Source of the DNA: Nectonema munidae
Lineage: Eukaryota; Nematomorpha; Nectonematoida; Nectonematidae
DNA: 64,000 nt
Direction of reading: 5' to 3'
Assembly (NCBI GenBank): GCA_030549495.1
Contig: JAUIRK010000952.1
Span: 434,001 to 498,000, forward strand
Both the position numbers and the translations under genes were made by a program. Below the pieces are notes generated by a model. That model was not told where the DNA came from. It made no database searches and saw only the letters and a program-made list of their open reading frames with translations. Below are positions 43,678 to 56,016 of this stretch, one piece after another; the first letter of the stretch is position 1, and every line of letters begins with the position of its first letter.

Positions 43678-45157
43678 CAGGGTTGTTAAGTCGAAAATAG
43701 TTTTCCGACTTCGTCTCCGACTCTGACGTACATAAGGAGTTTTGACTCTGATTCCGGATCCGACTCCTGCATACGAAAAATCATTGACTTTATTATTAGA
43801 AAATGTCTTAACTTGAAGATTATGGATACACATGATAATTTGACTTCTACTTCAGTATTCCAACTCTGTAAAAGTAAGGGGAGCCAACGATATATTTAAA
43901 AAGAATAAATATTTTTTGATTTGAACATTTTTCGATTCTTTGATTTAATATTTAAAATCGTGCAAATTGCAAAGTATAGGTAATAAGTTTTGTAACATCG
44001 TATGAGGTAGCAAAATATGAACAGAAAGTTTGATATTTTTTGATTTTTTAAAGAATATTTTTCGATTATTTGATTACAGAATTTTATTTTGATTATTTGA
44101 TAAAATATATTATATAGGTTGGAGATGAATTATCGCGGTATACAGGTTGGAGATGAACCAACGTAGTATACAGGTATAATGTATATAGGTAATAACTTAT
44201 GTAGCATTGTCTCCCCGAATGAGGTATATCAAATCTTACATCTAGCAGAATGTGAACAGAAAGTTGAACATTGTCTCCCTAGTTATTTGTACATGGAATA
44301 GAAACCATCGTAGTATACAGGTTGAAGATGAATCATCCTAGTAAACAGGTTGGATATGAATCATCGTAGTATACAGGTTGGAGATGAATCATTGTAGTAT
44401 ATAGTTTGGACGTGAATCATCGTAGAATACAGGTTGGAGAAGAATCATCGTAATATACGGGTTGGAGATAACACGCAAGTTGTCTACCCGCGTTCAACCG
44501 TACAGGTTATGAGAATATATCATTACATATTAGAGAAGAGTTTTCTAAACTCTTTATACTGAAAAAATATTTCTTCAAATATATTACTGTTTTAGTTTAA
44601 AATGCATTTGAATAAAACAAAATTTCAGCAAACATTAATTTTGTCAGTTTTTCTTATTTTTTGATTTATTTATTAACATAATTCCATTATAGCATGACTT
44701 AACTTTTATAATTAAAAAAAAATTTTTTTTTAACATTACTTTTTAGTATGAAATTTATCTATAATTTTTCTATGTTTTTCTTATCTATATATACTTTATG
44801 ATACGGAGAATTTAACACTTCTTATCATTTAATTCGCTAAAAAGTATCATTTGACATATGGTATGAAAATCCGGTTGTTTATCATATTTTCTGTTTTCCG
44901 TATGTAAGACACATGCATGGTCCTGTATTACAAAAAAAAATTATTGAAGATGAACGAGATGTTTGAAATTATTAAAACAAATTCCAAAAAATAATGCTAG
45001 TTTTCGAATGATGATGATGATGACAAAATTCATAGACAAATTCAATCTTTGAACAATATAGAAGTAAAACTTTTTCCAACTGGTATCAGAGTAGCAAGAT
45101 TTTTTACGACTCCAACTCCACCTCAAAAAGTGCGACTTCTACTTCCAAGCTCGAAAA
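43678..45157 (-). mobile_element. TIR element, GGAGTCGGAGTCG-end family, copy 2
   Basis: The left edge CAGGGTTGTTAAGTCG and the inverted right edge (TTGGAAGTAGAAGTCGCAC, then TTTTTGAGGTGGAGTTGGAG) match the two ends of 13160-13784 in opposite orientation. The 1.48-kb interior differs from copy 1 and includes a 28-bp minisatellite. No transposase was seen. Confidence 0.55.
44116..44470 (+). repeat. 28-bp minisatellite
   Basis: Units of AGGTTGGAGATGAATCATCG plus about 8 bp (TAGTATAC). Two lie at 44116-44172 and about six at 44303-44470, separated by a diverged 130-bp segment that also contains partial units. Confidence 0.85.
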
Positions 45158-47334
45158 ATTTTTCTATTAAAAATATCAAACCTTTCTACACTACTAGGCA
45201 TATTTATTCTATGACGCTAACGTAAATTTAAATTCTCCATATTTTATAAAAAGCTTTCCCTTATTGATGAGCGATTTAGGTGAGCTATTTACACTTTATT
45301 TCTACCTGTTTCTATACCTTCATTATTTGATTTAATGACGAGTAATAACGCCCTTGTTTTGAAAATTGAAGTGAAAATATGGACGTAAAAGTCCAAAAAC
45401 TCTAGAAATTTTTTTTTACCAATGTAATGGCTTCTAGTATAAACACTGATGAGAAAACTCTATACAGTTTATCAATATTCAAAAATAAAAATGCATTTAT
45501 CTTATTTGGGACTTGAAAGATTTGTTTACATTATAGAATAATATAAAAATTATTTTGACTAGAAACAGCTCAATTAAGCAAAGCATGGTTGACCGATATT
45601 TTTACGCGCTAATTGACCTTTTTTTATCAAACAATGTGTGACTTTTTTGAAACTTCATAAAAATTATAAGAATCTTTTTAGATAATTTATTTTATTATCA
45701 TCCAGTATTTTTTAGCAAGTTTTTTACTGATAAAATTTTGATTCTCTGTTTTTCATTCCTAAAAAGTACACATATGTAAACTCTAGATGTCATTTGAACG
45801 TGTATCGTGTTTATTTGTTTGAAATTTTGTCTCACTTTAGCATCTTTTGGTGGCTGCCGTTATCTCCCGTTAAAAGAGCTGACCCATTTAAAGTTTTTAA
45901 AATATAACAAGATTGATTCAATCCAAATGCGTAAAGTTTTCGTCTTACTTGTCACAAACAAAAAATGTATACTTCAAACGAGAAGGAAAGCGCTGATGGT
46001 TTGTGAATCAGAGATGGAAAGAAATTTTCAAAAAGGAATTCAAAAATGAAGCACGATTTAGATTAGTTTGAAAGAAATGCTAAGAGAAGGGCTTACTTTT
46101 GAGCTTAGTAGCATTTTGGAGGAAGTATTGCAGCAGCAGGAATGTCTGGCGTGAAGACTTTGAATGATGAAGGAAGCAATTTTCGTCCTTTCTTTTATAT
46201 ACACGGAAACACGCCAGGCGCAGTGTTTCCAAAGTAAACACCTAGCTCCTATTTTCCATTTTCACGATTCACGCTATTATATTAGGCAGGGCTATCAAAA
46301 GTGTTAAAAAGTTTGCATGTTTTAGGCGTAGGAAGATTCTGTCTAGACTGCGCAACCGTGTAACAAAGCAAACAAAGCATCATTTTGCAGCGTTGAATCG
46401 TGTGGGCCAAAAGCTATGACTCCAGCATATATACTCGCAAAACGTGACACGTGTCGCTTCTCTGAGACTTACCGTGAAAGGCTAGAGTGGTGGTTGCTGT
46501 GTCTATAAAACAAAAAATAATAACAATTTCACTAACAAACTATAAAATTGAAGGAGTGCTTAAATAATTTTCCTTTTAAAAACAACAAATTAGGTAAAGT
46601 ATATTATTGCAAGTATAGGACTAACGCCATCTACATAATATATAAACATTGTCCTTGCTTTTTTCAATAAATTATACACGATATATGAATACTGTGAAAG
46701 CTTGGCATGAAGATACCTCGATTCAAAGCACAACTTTGGCTATAGGGATAGGATAAGTGCATCGCTTTTTGTTTTAATATTGAACTTTGAGTAGTAGGAC
46801 AACGTCAGTAAATGTTCTAGGGACAGATAATAAAAGTTGAGACGCAATTTATGAAAGAATTTGAGTAAGTGAGATATAAAATGATGAAGATAAAATGTCA
46901 GATTTATATGAAAAAAAAAGAGAAAACTAATCGTAAACGAATTTGTGCAAGACCGTTTGAAAAAATTGAAAATAAAGCTTGGAATTGGTTCAATAAAAAC
47001 GAGGTCCTAAAAATATCCGAATAAACGAGCCTCTCTTATAAGAGCAAGCTTAAAAGTTTGTAAAGATAAAACATCGAAAATTCTAAAGCTTCGGAAGGTT
47101 GGCTGGGACAACTTTAAGCATTTTATACAGAGCTCGTTACTCCATCGCCAACATCCATAACTTAGATGAGACTGCTGCGCACGTTTGACCAGTTGTTTGC
47201 TTTCAAAATTCTAAGTAATGTGGAAATATATTTTGCTATTTTTTAAAAACCCTTGGAACAAAAATATTAACAAATTATCTTTATATAATACTAGGGTGAG
47301 ACCGTTCGTCTCTCGCAATTACACGTCATGTAAA
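45158..47334. other. Stretch without recognised gene
   Basis: The part at 45800-46500 is less AT-rich. On the minus strand it contains TATATAAAAGAAAGG (about 46205-46190) and, downstream of it, an ATG at about 46122 followed by a GTAAGC donor-like site. That could be a promoter and first exon, but no protein family supports it. Confidence 0.3.
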
Positions 47335-47640
47335 ATATCATTGGTGCCCCCGTGATTCTGGGTTCCCTCAAAGATAATTGGTACATTTAATCTAGGTCCC
47401 CTCAAAGATCATTGGTACTGTGATTCTAGGTCCCATCAAAGGTACCGGGATTATAGATTCCCTGAATATATATTATAATATATAGTATAGAACCCATAAA
47501 GATCATAGGTACTACCTTAAATATCATTGGTACTCGCGTAAAGATCATTGCAATTCCGAAAAAGTCATTGCTCTCCCTAATAAAATCATTAAATCATCTG
47601 CAAAGATTATTATTATTATTAGTGCCGCCTATAAAGATCA
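47335..47640 (+). repeat. Degenerate tandem repeat, AAAGATCATTGGTAC motif
   Basis: AAAGATCATTGGTAC-like units recur at irregular spacing (roughly 20-45 bp), often preceded by CCC. Units are eroded, and the last is near 47630. Confidence 0.6.
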
Positions 47641-48054
47641 TTGGTTTTTGAGACTGGATTTTGTTAAAAATTTTAAAACTTATTCTGATAGAGTTTGATA
47701 CGCTGATTCCAAATATGTAATCCATTTGAAATGAATCGAAAGACTTGCTAATTTTTTTGTGGTGATAATTTGGAATTTTTGTCATTTTATCAAATTCAAA
47801 TGCGAAAAAAGGTCGTGCCGGTTTTCTACCCTGGTTTTCTTTCTCTGAAGAATTCAAAGGTTTTTACGGTTAGGTAGTGCTCTAGCGACGCGATTCTACG
47901 TGGTTAGTAATCAAGCTATCACTAGACAATAAGTTTGTTTCCCAAATTGGGAGCGTTCGCTTTAGTATAGTATCTATCACTCAGCTCATATATAATTATA
48001 TTATATATTGTAACATAAATTCTTGTAAAATAATATATATAACAAGCTATGCAG

Positions 48055-48165
48055 TAACAAGGGCCGGTAGGCGTTTAGTGGGATGGAAAGTCCAGGTAGG
48101 CTTGGACTCAGCATTCCGGGCGGGCCTCGATATCCGAAAGGATGGGTGCGAACGCCACAAACAAC
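48055..48165 (+). other. GC-rich island, possible pol III-derived sequence
   Basis: About 110 bp of markedly higher GC in AT-rich surroundings. It includes GGGCGGGCCTCGATATCC and GGATGGGTGCGAACGCC. These two blocks resemble the intermediate element and C-box of 5S rRNA genes (CGGGCC and GGATGGGTGACCGCC). The rest does not align with 5S, so a 5S-derived SINE or chance are both possible. Confidence 0.3.
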
Positions 48166-48783
48166 TTAATTAATTAATTAATTAAAGAAAAAAGGTATTT
48201 AAAAAATCAAACTTAAAATATTTTTACATTTCCGTATTCAGTATAAAATTTCCTTTAAAATGAGATATTAAAATTGAAAATTGGGTAAATTGAAATTTTT
48301 CGAAAATTTGGAAGGGGGCAATTTTTACAAAAAAAAATTTCAAATTTTTTCACCGTATTGCTAAAATCTGTTAGTGAAAAAATGTACTTGAAAGTTTTAT
48401 ATGTTTTATCTAAATAGTGAGAACAGAAGTAAAGTTAAGTAGAATGAGGTGAAAAAATATTGGGGAATGAGTGCAAATAAGGAAGATAATATAAAAAATG
48501 TAAAAGTTATCTTCCTAGGTAAATGAAAGGGTCCACTATTTCAAAAGCTTTTTAAGATTAGTGGAAAAACAAGTAAACTGAATCCTAGGAAAGAGGAACA
48601 AGTTATCTTCCAAAAGGTAAAATTTATATTATTATTTTTATTACCCTTTCTATTTAGCTGATTAATTTTAGAAAATTTTCAAAAAAAATTTCTCTCTCTT
48701 TCACAATCAATTTTCATTAGTATATATAATATATAAAAATATGTAGATTTCAAGAAAATGTATAGAATAAAATGTGTGCGGTT
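48166..48783. other. AT-rich stretch, nothing recognised
   Basis: Starts with a (TTAA)n patch at 48167-48184. No gene. Confidence 0.4.
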
Positions 48784-49211
48784 TTAATTCTCATCAGGCA
48801 ATCATGGGTCTATCAGACCCGAGAAACTTTAAAAATGAAGATTTTTTTGTCATAAATTATACATATAGTTTTGGAACTTTTAAAATACCTCATTCTACTT
48901 GTATCTAAATCATTCAAAAAATTTAAATAGTTTCTGTTGCTACCTATGATGTTGTTTTTTGAATATGTTTTTGGGTGAAAAGACGCGTTGTAGTAAATTG
49001 CTGAACTTTAATATTTCTGGCTATATAAAAATATTTATAGTTACATATATGCACAAGAAATCATTAATTTTAAGGTTATAGATACGCTAAATGTACAAAA
49101 TATAAAAATTATCATAAACAAAAGAGTATTTGTGAAAACAAAAAGGCTGAACCCGTTGGACCCATGTTTATCTAAGTCGTAAAGAAAATATGTTTGCCGC
49201 CCGAGGGTTAA
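48784..49211. mobile_element. piggyBac-type element, second subfamily
   Basis: TTAA at 48784-48787 and 49208-49211. The right end, read inverted, is TTAACCCTCGGGCGGCAAAC. The left end is TTAATTCTCATCAGGCAATC. Both are followed by an ATGGGTCYAWC-type segment, so the TIR is long but eroded. The 428-bp body has no coding signal. It differs from the 135-bp family. Confidence 0.6.
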
Positions 49212-49589
49212 AGTGTTTTTGGTAAGTGAAAATTTTTGTTATCTTTATCACTGTATGAAATGATATTGGAAAACTAAAATGTATATTAAGTATAAAAAAA
49301 ACATCCATTCTTTTTTTTGTCAAAGAAAAGCATAACAATGAGATTATAATAAAAAAAAGTTAAAAAATTTTTTCCCACACACTAGTTTTGTTCAAAGCTT
49401 CGTTTTTAGGACCATCTGGTCTTACAGACTTATTTCTAATGCTTATCTGAATTTGGTTTCCATTTCATAATGAGTAAATTTTCCAAATAAAAGATAGCGG
49501 AATTTTCTTTAATTTTTCAGTTGCATCTGAACCAAACATTGTATCAGTAGCTATTGATAACGCTGGAAGAATAATTGATTCAGCGTCTA
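49212..49589. other. AT-rich stretch, nothing recognised
   Basis: A GGACCATCTGGTCTTACAGA segment near 49410 echoes the sub-terminal part of the piggyBac element before it. No gene. Confidence 0.35.
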
Positions 49590-49673
49590 AGTGGGGCTTT
49601 TTTTTTATACAGCACACAGATGAAATCTATACGGCACACCAGTGTGCCGCGGCACACAGTTTGGACAACACTG
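49590..49673 (-). mobile_element. Solo hAT terminus
   Basis: Read on the minus strand: CAGTGTTGTCCAAACTGTGT followed by GCCGCGGCACAC. This is the classic start of Charlie-like hAT elements. No matching second end was found nearby. Confidence 0.55.
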
Positions 49674-50248
49674 ATCTATACTAATAGAATAGTTTGCTTA
49701 CTTAAATCAATTAATTATCATTATTATCAACTAAAAATTAACCAATCAATTTAACTAATTTTATTGAAGAAAGGAAGAAAATAATCCGCTTTTCTCAAGG
49801 TAATAGCGAATTTTTACTAAAATATTTGAACCAAAGGGAATGCTCATTTTACTCAATCTGAAATAAAAACAATAGACGAATGATAAAAAAAATTCTGAGA
49901 TACCGATTAAGAACGGAATCCCAGATGATCCAGTAGGATTCTCCGTTTTCATTCACTAATCCAATATATGTTAAAATAGAAGTTTGAAAAAATTTAGCTC
50001 CTGATGTGATTTTTGTCTCTCTTTTTTTTTTTATAAAAATTAATATTTTACTTTCAAAGTATTTTTCCTGTTATAATAATTTTTATTTTTGTAAGGAATC
50101 CAAAATCTTGTTCTTGACTTTTTTCAATCCCCAACAAAAAGTGCAGAAAATCTTTTTATAAAATAAATAACTTTAACTTTCCCAAATAAATTTTTGCTAT
50201 TTAATTAAAAATTCCAATGGTTCCGTCAGTTTTGCCGTTGTCAGTAGC

Positions 50249-50389
50249 TGCCTTGAAGTTTTTTTGTTCAAGAAGGCACAATTAGCAACGCTTGTATACC
50301 GAACTATCAGTATTGACGGTTCAAGCGAGATTCGAACCCAAGCCTCTCAGCTTCAAGTCCACGCATCTAGCCAACACTACCCACGCCCA
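50249..50389 (-). mobile_element. tRNA-derived SINE, family A
   Basis: Minus strand: GGGCGTGGGTAGTGTTGGCT head, GGGTTCGAATC B-box, then CAATTGTGCC-like tail (CTAATTGTGCCTTCTTGAA). Diverged copy of the family at 37882-38030. Confidence 0.7.
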
Positions 50390-50507
50390 TTGAAAGCGCT
50401 AGGAAGCGTGAGACAAGGGGTGGTACTTAGAAAAAAATGTTTCTTTCCCTCTAAATCAAAACCAATGTCACAACTTCCACAGGCCTCAGCGTCAGACGCA
50501 ACATCCA

Positions 50508-50532
50508 CCCCCCCCCCCCCCCCCCCCCCCCC
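50508..50532 (+). repeat. Poly-C tract (25 C)
   Basis: A run of 25 cytosines. A second run of 19 lies at 51282-51300. Poly-C runs often mark hAT-type element ends in this window (see 55674-56008). Confidence 0.9.
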
Positions 50533-53051
50533 AGGGACCAAGCCGCCCTGGAGAGCCTTGCTATGTTAGACGAGACTCCGTATATGAGTATTAAAAAATA
50601 AAATTATGTTTGTTAAAAAATATGTAAATATTTGAGCTTTTCCAAAGTAAATCTTTAGTGTGAAAAAAGTTTTGCTGCAGTTCCATCCACTATACTTTTT
50701 CGAAGTTTGATCTTCCATCTTTTGGGAGGGAAGGGTGCGTGTTATTGATCTTGAAGGATACTAATATTATAATTATAAGAATTTGTATTTTAGTAGCTAT
50801 TTATTTTAGTTTGTATTTATTATTTTCAATAATAATAATAATAGCTGAATGATACACATATCTTTTGTCAAAGCACTCACCAACCTTTGATAAAGAGTGA
50901 GGCCTGAAGAGACCTGCTCAATTTCCTGTTACTCATCACAAAGGTAAACAGCATCTCCTTGATCAGAGCAACTCGAAAAATGCGTTATTCAAACAATTCA
51001 GCAATGAGGAAGTTAAGGAAAAAGATTTTAAAGCAAAGTTTACTGCTCTTAAAGAAATAAGAAGCAGTTTGTTCAGCCCTTGCGCATCCACTTCCTTTCC
51101 TTGAAAAGGCAGATTTAAGCCAAGGAATCACAAAGTTTATTTAGTGCCTGCAAAATGATTGTTGAACTTCTTTACACTCTTGCTCTTGGCTTCAGCGCTT
51201 TAGCGAAAGAAGGTATAACTTCAAATTAAGTATATTTTCAAGTATAAATGCTTTCAGCATTATTGCATATGTCTTTCCTGGCCCCCCCCCCCCCCCCCCC
51301 TTTTCCATTAAGTTTATGATGAATCCGCAACGCATATGTGTTAAGAGCAAAGTTCGCAAAGGGAAGGCAGGAGAAATCGTACTTTCAATGGAACTAAATC
51401 AGAGGAAGTCCTAACATCGTCTGCTTTGTTTGAAATCGAATTTTCGGAATTTATTGATCTCCTATCTTTATCTCGAAGTGCTTTAGAAATCTTTTATACC
51501 AAATAATTCCTTTTTAGACTTAAGTTTTACTTTAGAGCCTTCATCATGTGCCTCATTTTTTAACCAATCAAAAATTTGTCCATTATTATTCTAAAAATAT
51601 TCTAACTTAACTTTTCATAAAATCATACTTATCTGTGCAAATAATCTTTTATTTTGTAAAATAAAACTATAATACATAAATCAAAAAATAATCTAAAAAA
51701 AAGAAAAAGAAAAAAAAAGTTATTAGAATTCAATCGAGAAATTTTTTAATGTTTTAAATGGCCTCATTTTTTGAAATAATTTAATAATAAGATAAGTTTT
51801 GAAATATTTTTTGAGAAATTGAACTTCCAATAAAACTTTGAAGACCTGGGCATAACCAGAGTGTTCTAAGAAATGAAAATCGCCTTCTCTAAATTCAAAA
51901 AATTCCATTGAACAAGAAAGCTAATGTGATTAGTATTCAAAAAGTCTTCGTCTCTCCTCGTGTTATCAAAGGAATGGAATAGGAGGTATAGAAGTGGGCT
52001 TCTTAATTTCGTGCTAAATGGGTTGAAAGTAAAGTTTATAAAAATCCAATTTAAACTTTTGATAAAAGCTTTTAAATTATAGTCTTATTCATTACAAAGC
52101 TTCTGTAGGTTTCATGGATTTAATCAAACTCTTTTTCAGCAATTATAGAAAGGCAATATTTTTTCACAAACCAAATCTCAAGCTCAATCTAATCTGAATC
52201 TGAAGCGAAAGAGAGAAGAGCATTTTTAGTTTGTGGAAAAAGACTTGAATAATGATATATCTACGGACTCAATCCAAATGTTCGCATTTAAACTAAAATT
52301 CCAATTCAACACTAAGTCAAGAAAGTGGAAAGCTTAAGAAGCGACAGATATCTGCTATTTTTCCCATGTATCTGAAAAATTCCACTTCACTGAAAAATAA
52401 GTAGTTGATGAGTAGAAAATAGAAAAGTTAATTCTTACTGGAGCAAAAGTTTCATTACTAACAAAAAAACGATATTATTATGATACCAATAAAAAAAAAT
52501 TTTTATTATAAAAAAAAGTATTGATTTACCATCTATATGATCAATATTACTACAAAAGTACTACTATGTAATTTGTAAATGAAATTTTGGAAGAGTATTT
52601 TGAAAAAATCTTGAAAAAAGTTATCATTTTTCTTCCTCTAAACCTTTACCAGATATCAAATACCTTGATCAATTTAGTTTATCTATTAAAAAATTATTAA
52701 AGTTTAGTATTAAAAAAATATTATGAATTAATTTTAAATTATTTTGCTTAGATAGCTTATTAATAACTGATTAAACTATTGATTAAACTACCTATAATTT
52801 ATTGATTAAAGTATAATTAAAGTTGTTTATTCAATCAAAAAACTAAAAAATTGGAATTTAAAAAAAAAAAAAATTTTTTTTGTCTTAAAGCTTTCTTTAA
52901 TAAAAGATAGTACTTTAGTGCTCAATGATTCTTTATCTATAAATTCACATCTTAAAATTTTTATCAACAGATCCTTTGAAAGTAGCTAAAATCAATATTC
53001 ATTTGTTCAAAGAAACTATTTTAAAGATTGTAAAAATACTTTTCAAACCTT
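50533..53051. other. AT-rich stretch, no gene recognised
   Basis: No conserved frame on either strand. An (ATA)n patch lies at 50826-50841 and an A-rich patch at 51690-51720. The frame at 51723-51908 has no family match. Confidence 0.4.
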
Positions 53052-53100
53052 GGGGGTATGAGTAAGGTCCGTTAGATACTCGGTTTCGATAGCCAAGTAA
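53052..53100 (+). mobile_element. SINE family A fragment
   Basis: GGGGGTATGAGTAAGGTCCG and TACTCGGTTTCGATA match the first 50 bp of family A. The rest is missing. Confidence 0.5.
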
Positions 53101-54400
53101 GTGTCTTTGTATAGTTTTTTTTCAATTTTGAAAGTAGTTTGATATTCTAAATTTATTAAAAATGTAAAAATCTTTTAAATCCAATTATGAAATCTAGTTA
53201 GAACTTGAGCAGCTTTTTCATAATTTATAAATGTTAATTTATTTGATAGGTAACTATAAATACTAAAATAACTTTATATAAATTAATTTGAATTATAACG
53301 ATAAAATTATATACCTTATTTATTTGATCTATCATTTTAGCTGGATATTTTGTTTTTAATCTCAGTGATCTTTCTTGGGTTTTCAAAATTTGCTTTGATA
53401 TACCTTCTCCTTTAAATGCCGAGTTACCTAATAAAAGCGTCTTTATTTGGATATAGTGGCATCACTGTTATCACCTCTGTAAGTCGATATTCATCAATAA
53501 TAATCAATACTTTTTAAGCAAAAAATAATGAAAGAGATGATAAAATTTCAGAAATAATTTTTATTTTTTTATTTTTTGATATTGTTATACTTTCATTGAA
53601 TATATTATGTAAAAATAATCAAATATATAAAAAAAAAATGATAGCATATTCGTTGAAATTAAACATTCGCTTCCAGTTAACATTTTTGAAATTTTTTTTT
53701 CAAAACACCAAAGACGGATATATGCCATTAAACTCCCATATATCAAATTAACATTATTCAATCGATTTTTTTTAATTATTACTATTTCAATTTAAATAAA
53801 ACATGAATCTAATTCTAAAAATATGTATTTTTGTATAAGCAAAAAACTATTTTAAAGCCATCTAAACGAATAATAATTGTTGATTTTTTCATCTTCAATA
53901 TTTTCAAACTTACTTATGTATCAACAGACTTCTCTTTAATTTTGCTAAAAGTTTATTATTTTATTATTATATTTTGATTTATGTATCATCGGGTATTGAG
54001 TATAAACACAGGTATACACAAACCTTTAATTTGAGAAAGAGTGAATGAATCAGTTTATACAAGATTTTTGGTGTCCTCAACTCTTATTGGATTCAACTTC
54101 ATCTCCATCTGTATGTTTTTAAGAGACGAACGCAGTTCTAGGATTCAAATGTAATTTTTTGGTAACTTGTCATACTGCTAGAAACCAAGGAAAATTTTTT
54201 GGCTTTAATTAAATGCTGTTTATCTTATAAACTAACTTAGAAGGAATTACATTCATTATTTTTTGACATTTTAAGATGCGATGAACGCTATACTAGTGAC
54301 GCATTCAACTGTTGTGCTGTATTGGAACTTGAGCAGTTTTGACAAGGAGCCAATTAAATTGATGAGAGTCTTCCTTCTCTTCAACGGTATAAACGTGTAC
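53101..54400. other. AT-rich stretch, nothing recognised
   Basis: No gene, RNA or repeat end identified. Confidence 0.4.
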
Positions 54401-55126
54401 TAGAGCTTCTGTCTCGAGATTTCTCGATTCTCAAGAATTTTAGAATTTTTTTATTTCTTGATTCTCGAGAAATTTTTGTCGAGACTCAAGAATTAAAAAA
54501 AAATTTTTTATTACTGAAAACATTGTTAAATTTTGAATAAATATTAATAAAAATTTAATAATTATGTGTAATGCACTATCAACATTTGAATATTCAAATT
54601 TTGAAGAAATTTTAGAATGTGCAAAAATATTTTTGCTAAAATTTTTCTCATTATTGGGAGCATGGAACTGTTATACAAGAAAGCCAAATTCAAGACGAAT
54701 CTGTTGATGAGTTTGAAGAAGAATCTCTAACTCTAAGTTTAAATAGAGAAATTAAAGAATTCATGTATGATAAAAAAAAGAAGAAAAAGTTAGTACAATA
54801 GAAGAAGAACTACAGATGTTCAAACAAAAGAAAAATTTTGGTTTATCAGAATCGATGCAATTGTTAAAAAATTGTCTTTTATGCATCCAACAAACTTCTC
54901 GTCAATGCGGAAGAATTTTATCTCCAAAACGATTGAGTTTGAAAAACGAAACTTTAAATACTCCTGTTTTTTTAAAAAGTTATTTTACTAATAAAACAAA
55001 ATATTTTTTTCGTAAAATATTTTTAATATTTTTTAACTTCTTGAAACTTTTCTCGAGTCTCGAGAATCATATATTTTTTTTCTCGTTTCTCGAGAATTAA
55101 ATTTTATCGAGAAATCAGAAGCTCTA
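54401..55126 (+). mobile_element. Short hAT element with transposase remnant
   Basis: TAGAGCTTCTG at 54401-54411 is repeated inverted at 55116-55126. The flanks ACGTGTAC (54393-54400) and ACTTGTAC (55127-55134) match at 7 of 8 bases. Both subterminal regions are packed with TCTCGAGAAT-type motifs, which are themselves palindromic. The interior keeps only the end of a hAT transposase. Confidence 0.88.
54816..55010 (+). pseudogene. hAT dimerisation-domain fragment
   Basis: The plus frame reads LLKNCLLCIQQTSRQCGRIL, then SPKRLSLKNETLNTPVFLKS. It aligns with the hAT C-terminal domain (TSAxSERxFS, then SPKRxRL-x-VFLKSY). Upstream codons near 54700-54780 are acidic and continue the protein in another frame. 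No catalytic region remains. Confidence 0.75.
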
Positions 55127-55498
55127 ACTTGTACACGGACTTTTGAAAAGCAAAACATTCTTGACCTAACAAATTGTACTGTAGGTTCGAGTAGCACGTA
55201 TCCTCTTGAAGATGACGAGACAGATTTTACGCTTTTCAATCTACAAAGAAATATGCAATATACGGCAAAGATACAAAATTTCCATGGCCACGTGTCGAAT
55301 TCCACCATTTCCCACGTCAAGACTTTCAAGACTTTCACGAGAGGTGTAGTACGCTCTCATAATAATCATCTTTTTCCCGTTTTTTGGTCCATTCAACGCG
55401 ACTCTGCTTTTTAAGGAAAGAAAGGAAAGATGCATTTGAAAAAATTTACAACGAGACGTATGAATTAGTTTTCTATTTTAATGTGCTATCCGGTATAT

Positions 55499-55540
55499 CA
55501 GAGGTACCCAATTGGCGGCCCGCGGTCCGAATTCGGACCT
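55499..55540 (+). mobile_element. Possible hAT left end
   Basis: CAGAGGTACCCAATTGGCGG followed by CCCGCGG resembles Charlie-like hAT ends. No right end found. Confidence 0.4.
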
Positions 55541-55673
55541 TTTGAGTATTGTAGTTGGACCCCAGACGAACATTATTATTATTATTAAGAATGTCAAGCA
55601 CTATTTATTAATAAAATGGAACATTGATTTGTTAATGAAATTATAATTTTAATAATCTTTTCTAAGAGTGTTG

Positions 55674-56008
55674 CAGTGCCCGCGCTACCTATATAATTTT
55701 GGGGCACGTGCCCCCGTATTAATCTTTGCCCCCCCCCTCCCCCCCTAAAATTTTTGGTTTTGCCCCATGCACTTTTTAAAGGAAAAATAAATAAGCAAAA
55801 ATTGTACACAATAATCTTATACAAATGCTGGTGTATGTGTATGTATAATATGAGATTTCTATAGGTTTTTATACAGAAGTACTTCATGCTTTTCAGCAAA
55901 GTAATATAGGATATAAAGTAATATAGGAAATAAATTTTTTGCAAATGTGTTTCTTTGCCCCATTTCAGCCCCCCCCCCCCTTGAAATTTAGCTTTAGCGC
56001 GGGCACTG
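55674..56008. mobile_element. hAT MITE with poly-C ends
   Basis: CAGTGCCCGCGCTA at 55674-55687 is repeated inverted at 55995-56008. The flanks GAGTGTTG (55666-55673) and GACGGTTG (56009-56016) match at 6 of 8 bases. Poly-C tracts lie near both ends, at 55729-55745 and just before 55981. It is 335 bp and non-coding. Confidence 0.75.
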
Positions 56009-56016
56009 GACGGTTG

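Noticed and set aside
46105-46205. Promoter and first exon on the minus strand
   Set aside because: A TATA-like box and an ATG followed by GTAAGC exist, but no downstream exon or protein family confirms them.
48080-48130. RNase P RNA (GGAAAGTCC motif)
   Set aside because: Only one short motif fits; no surrounding conserved regions.
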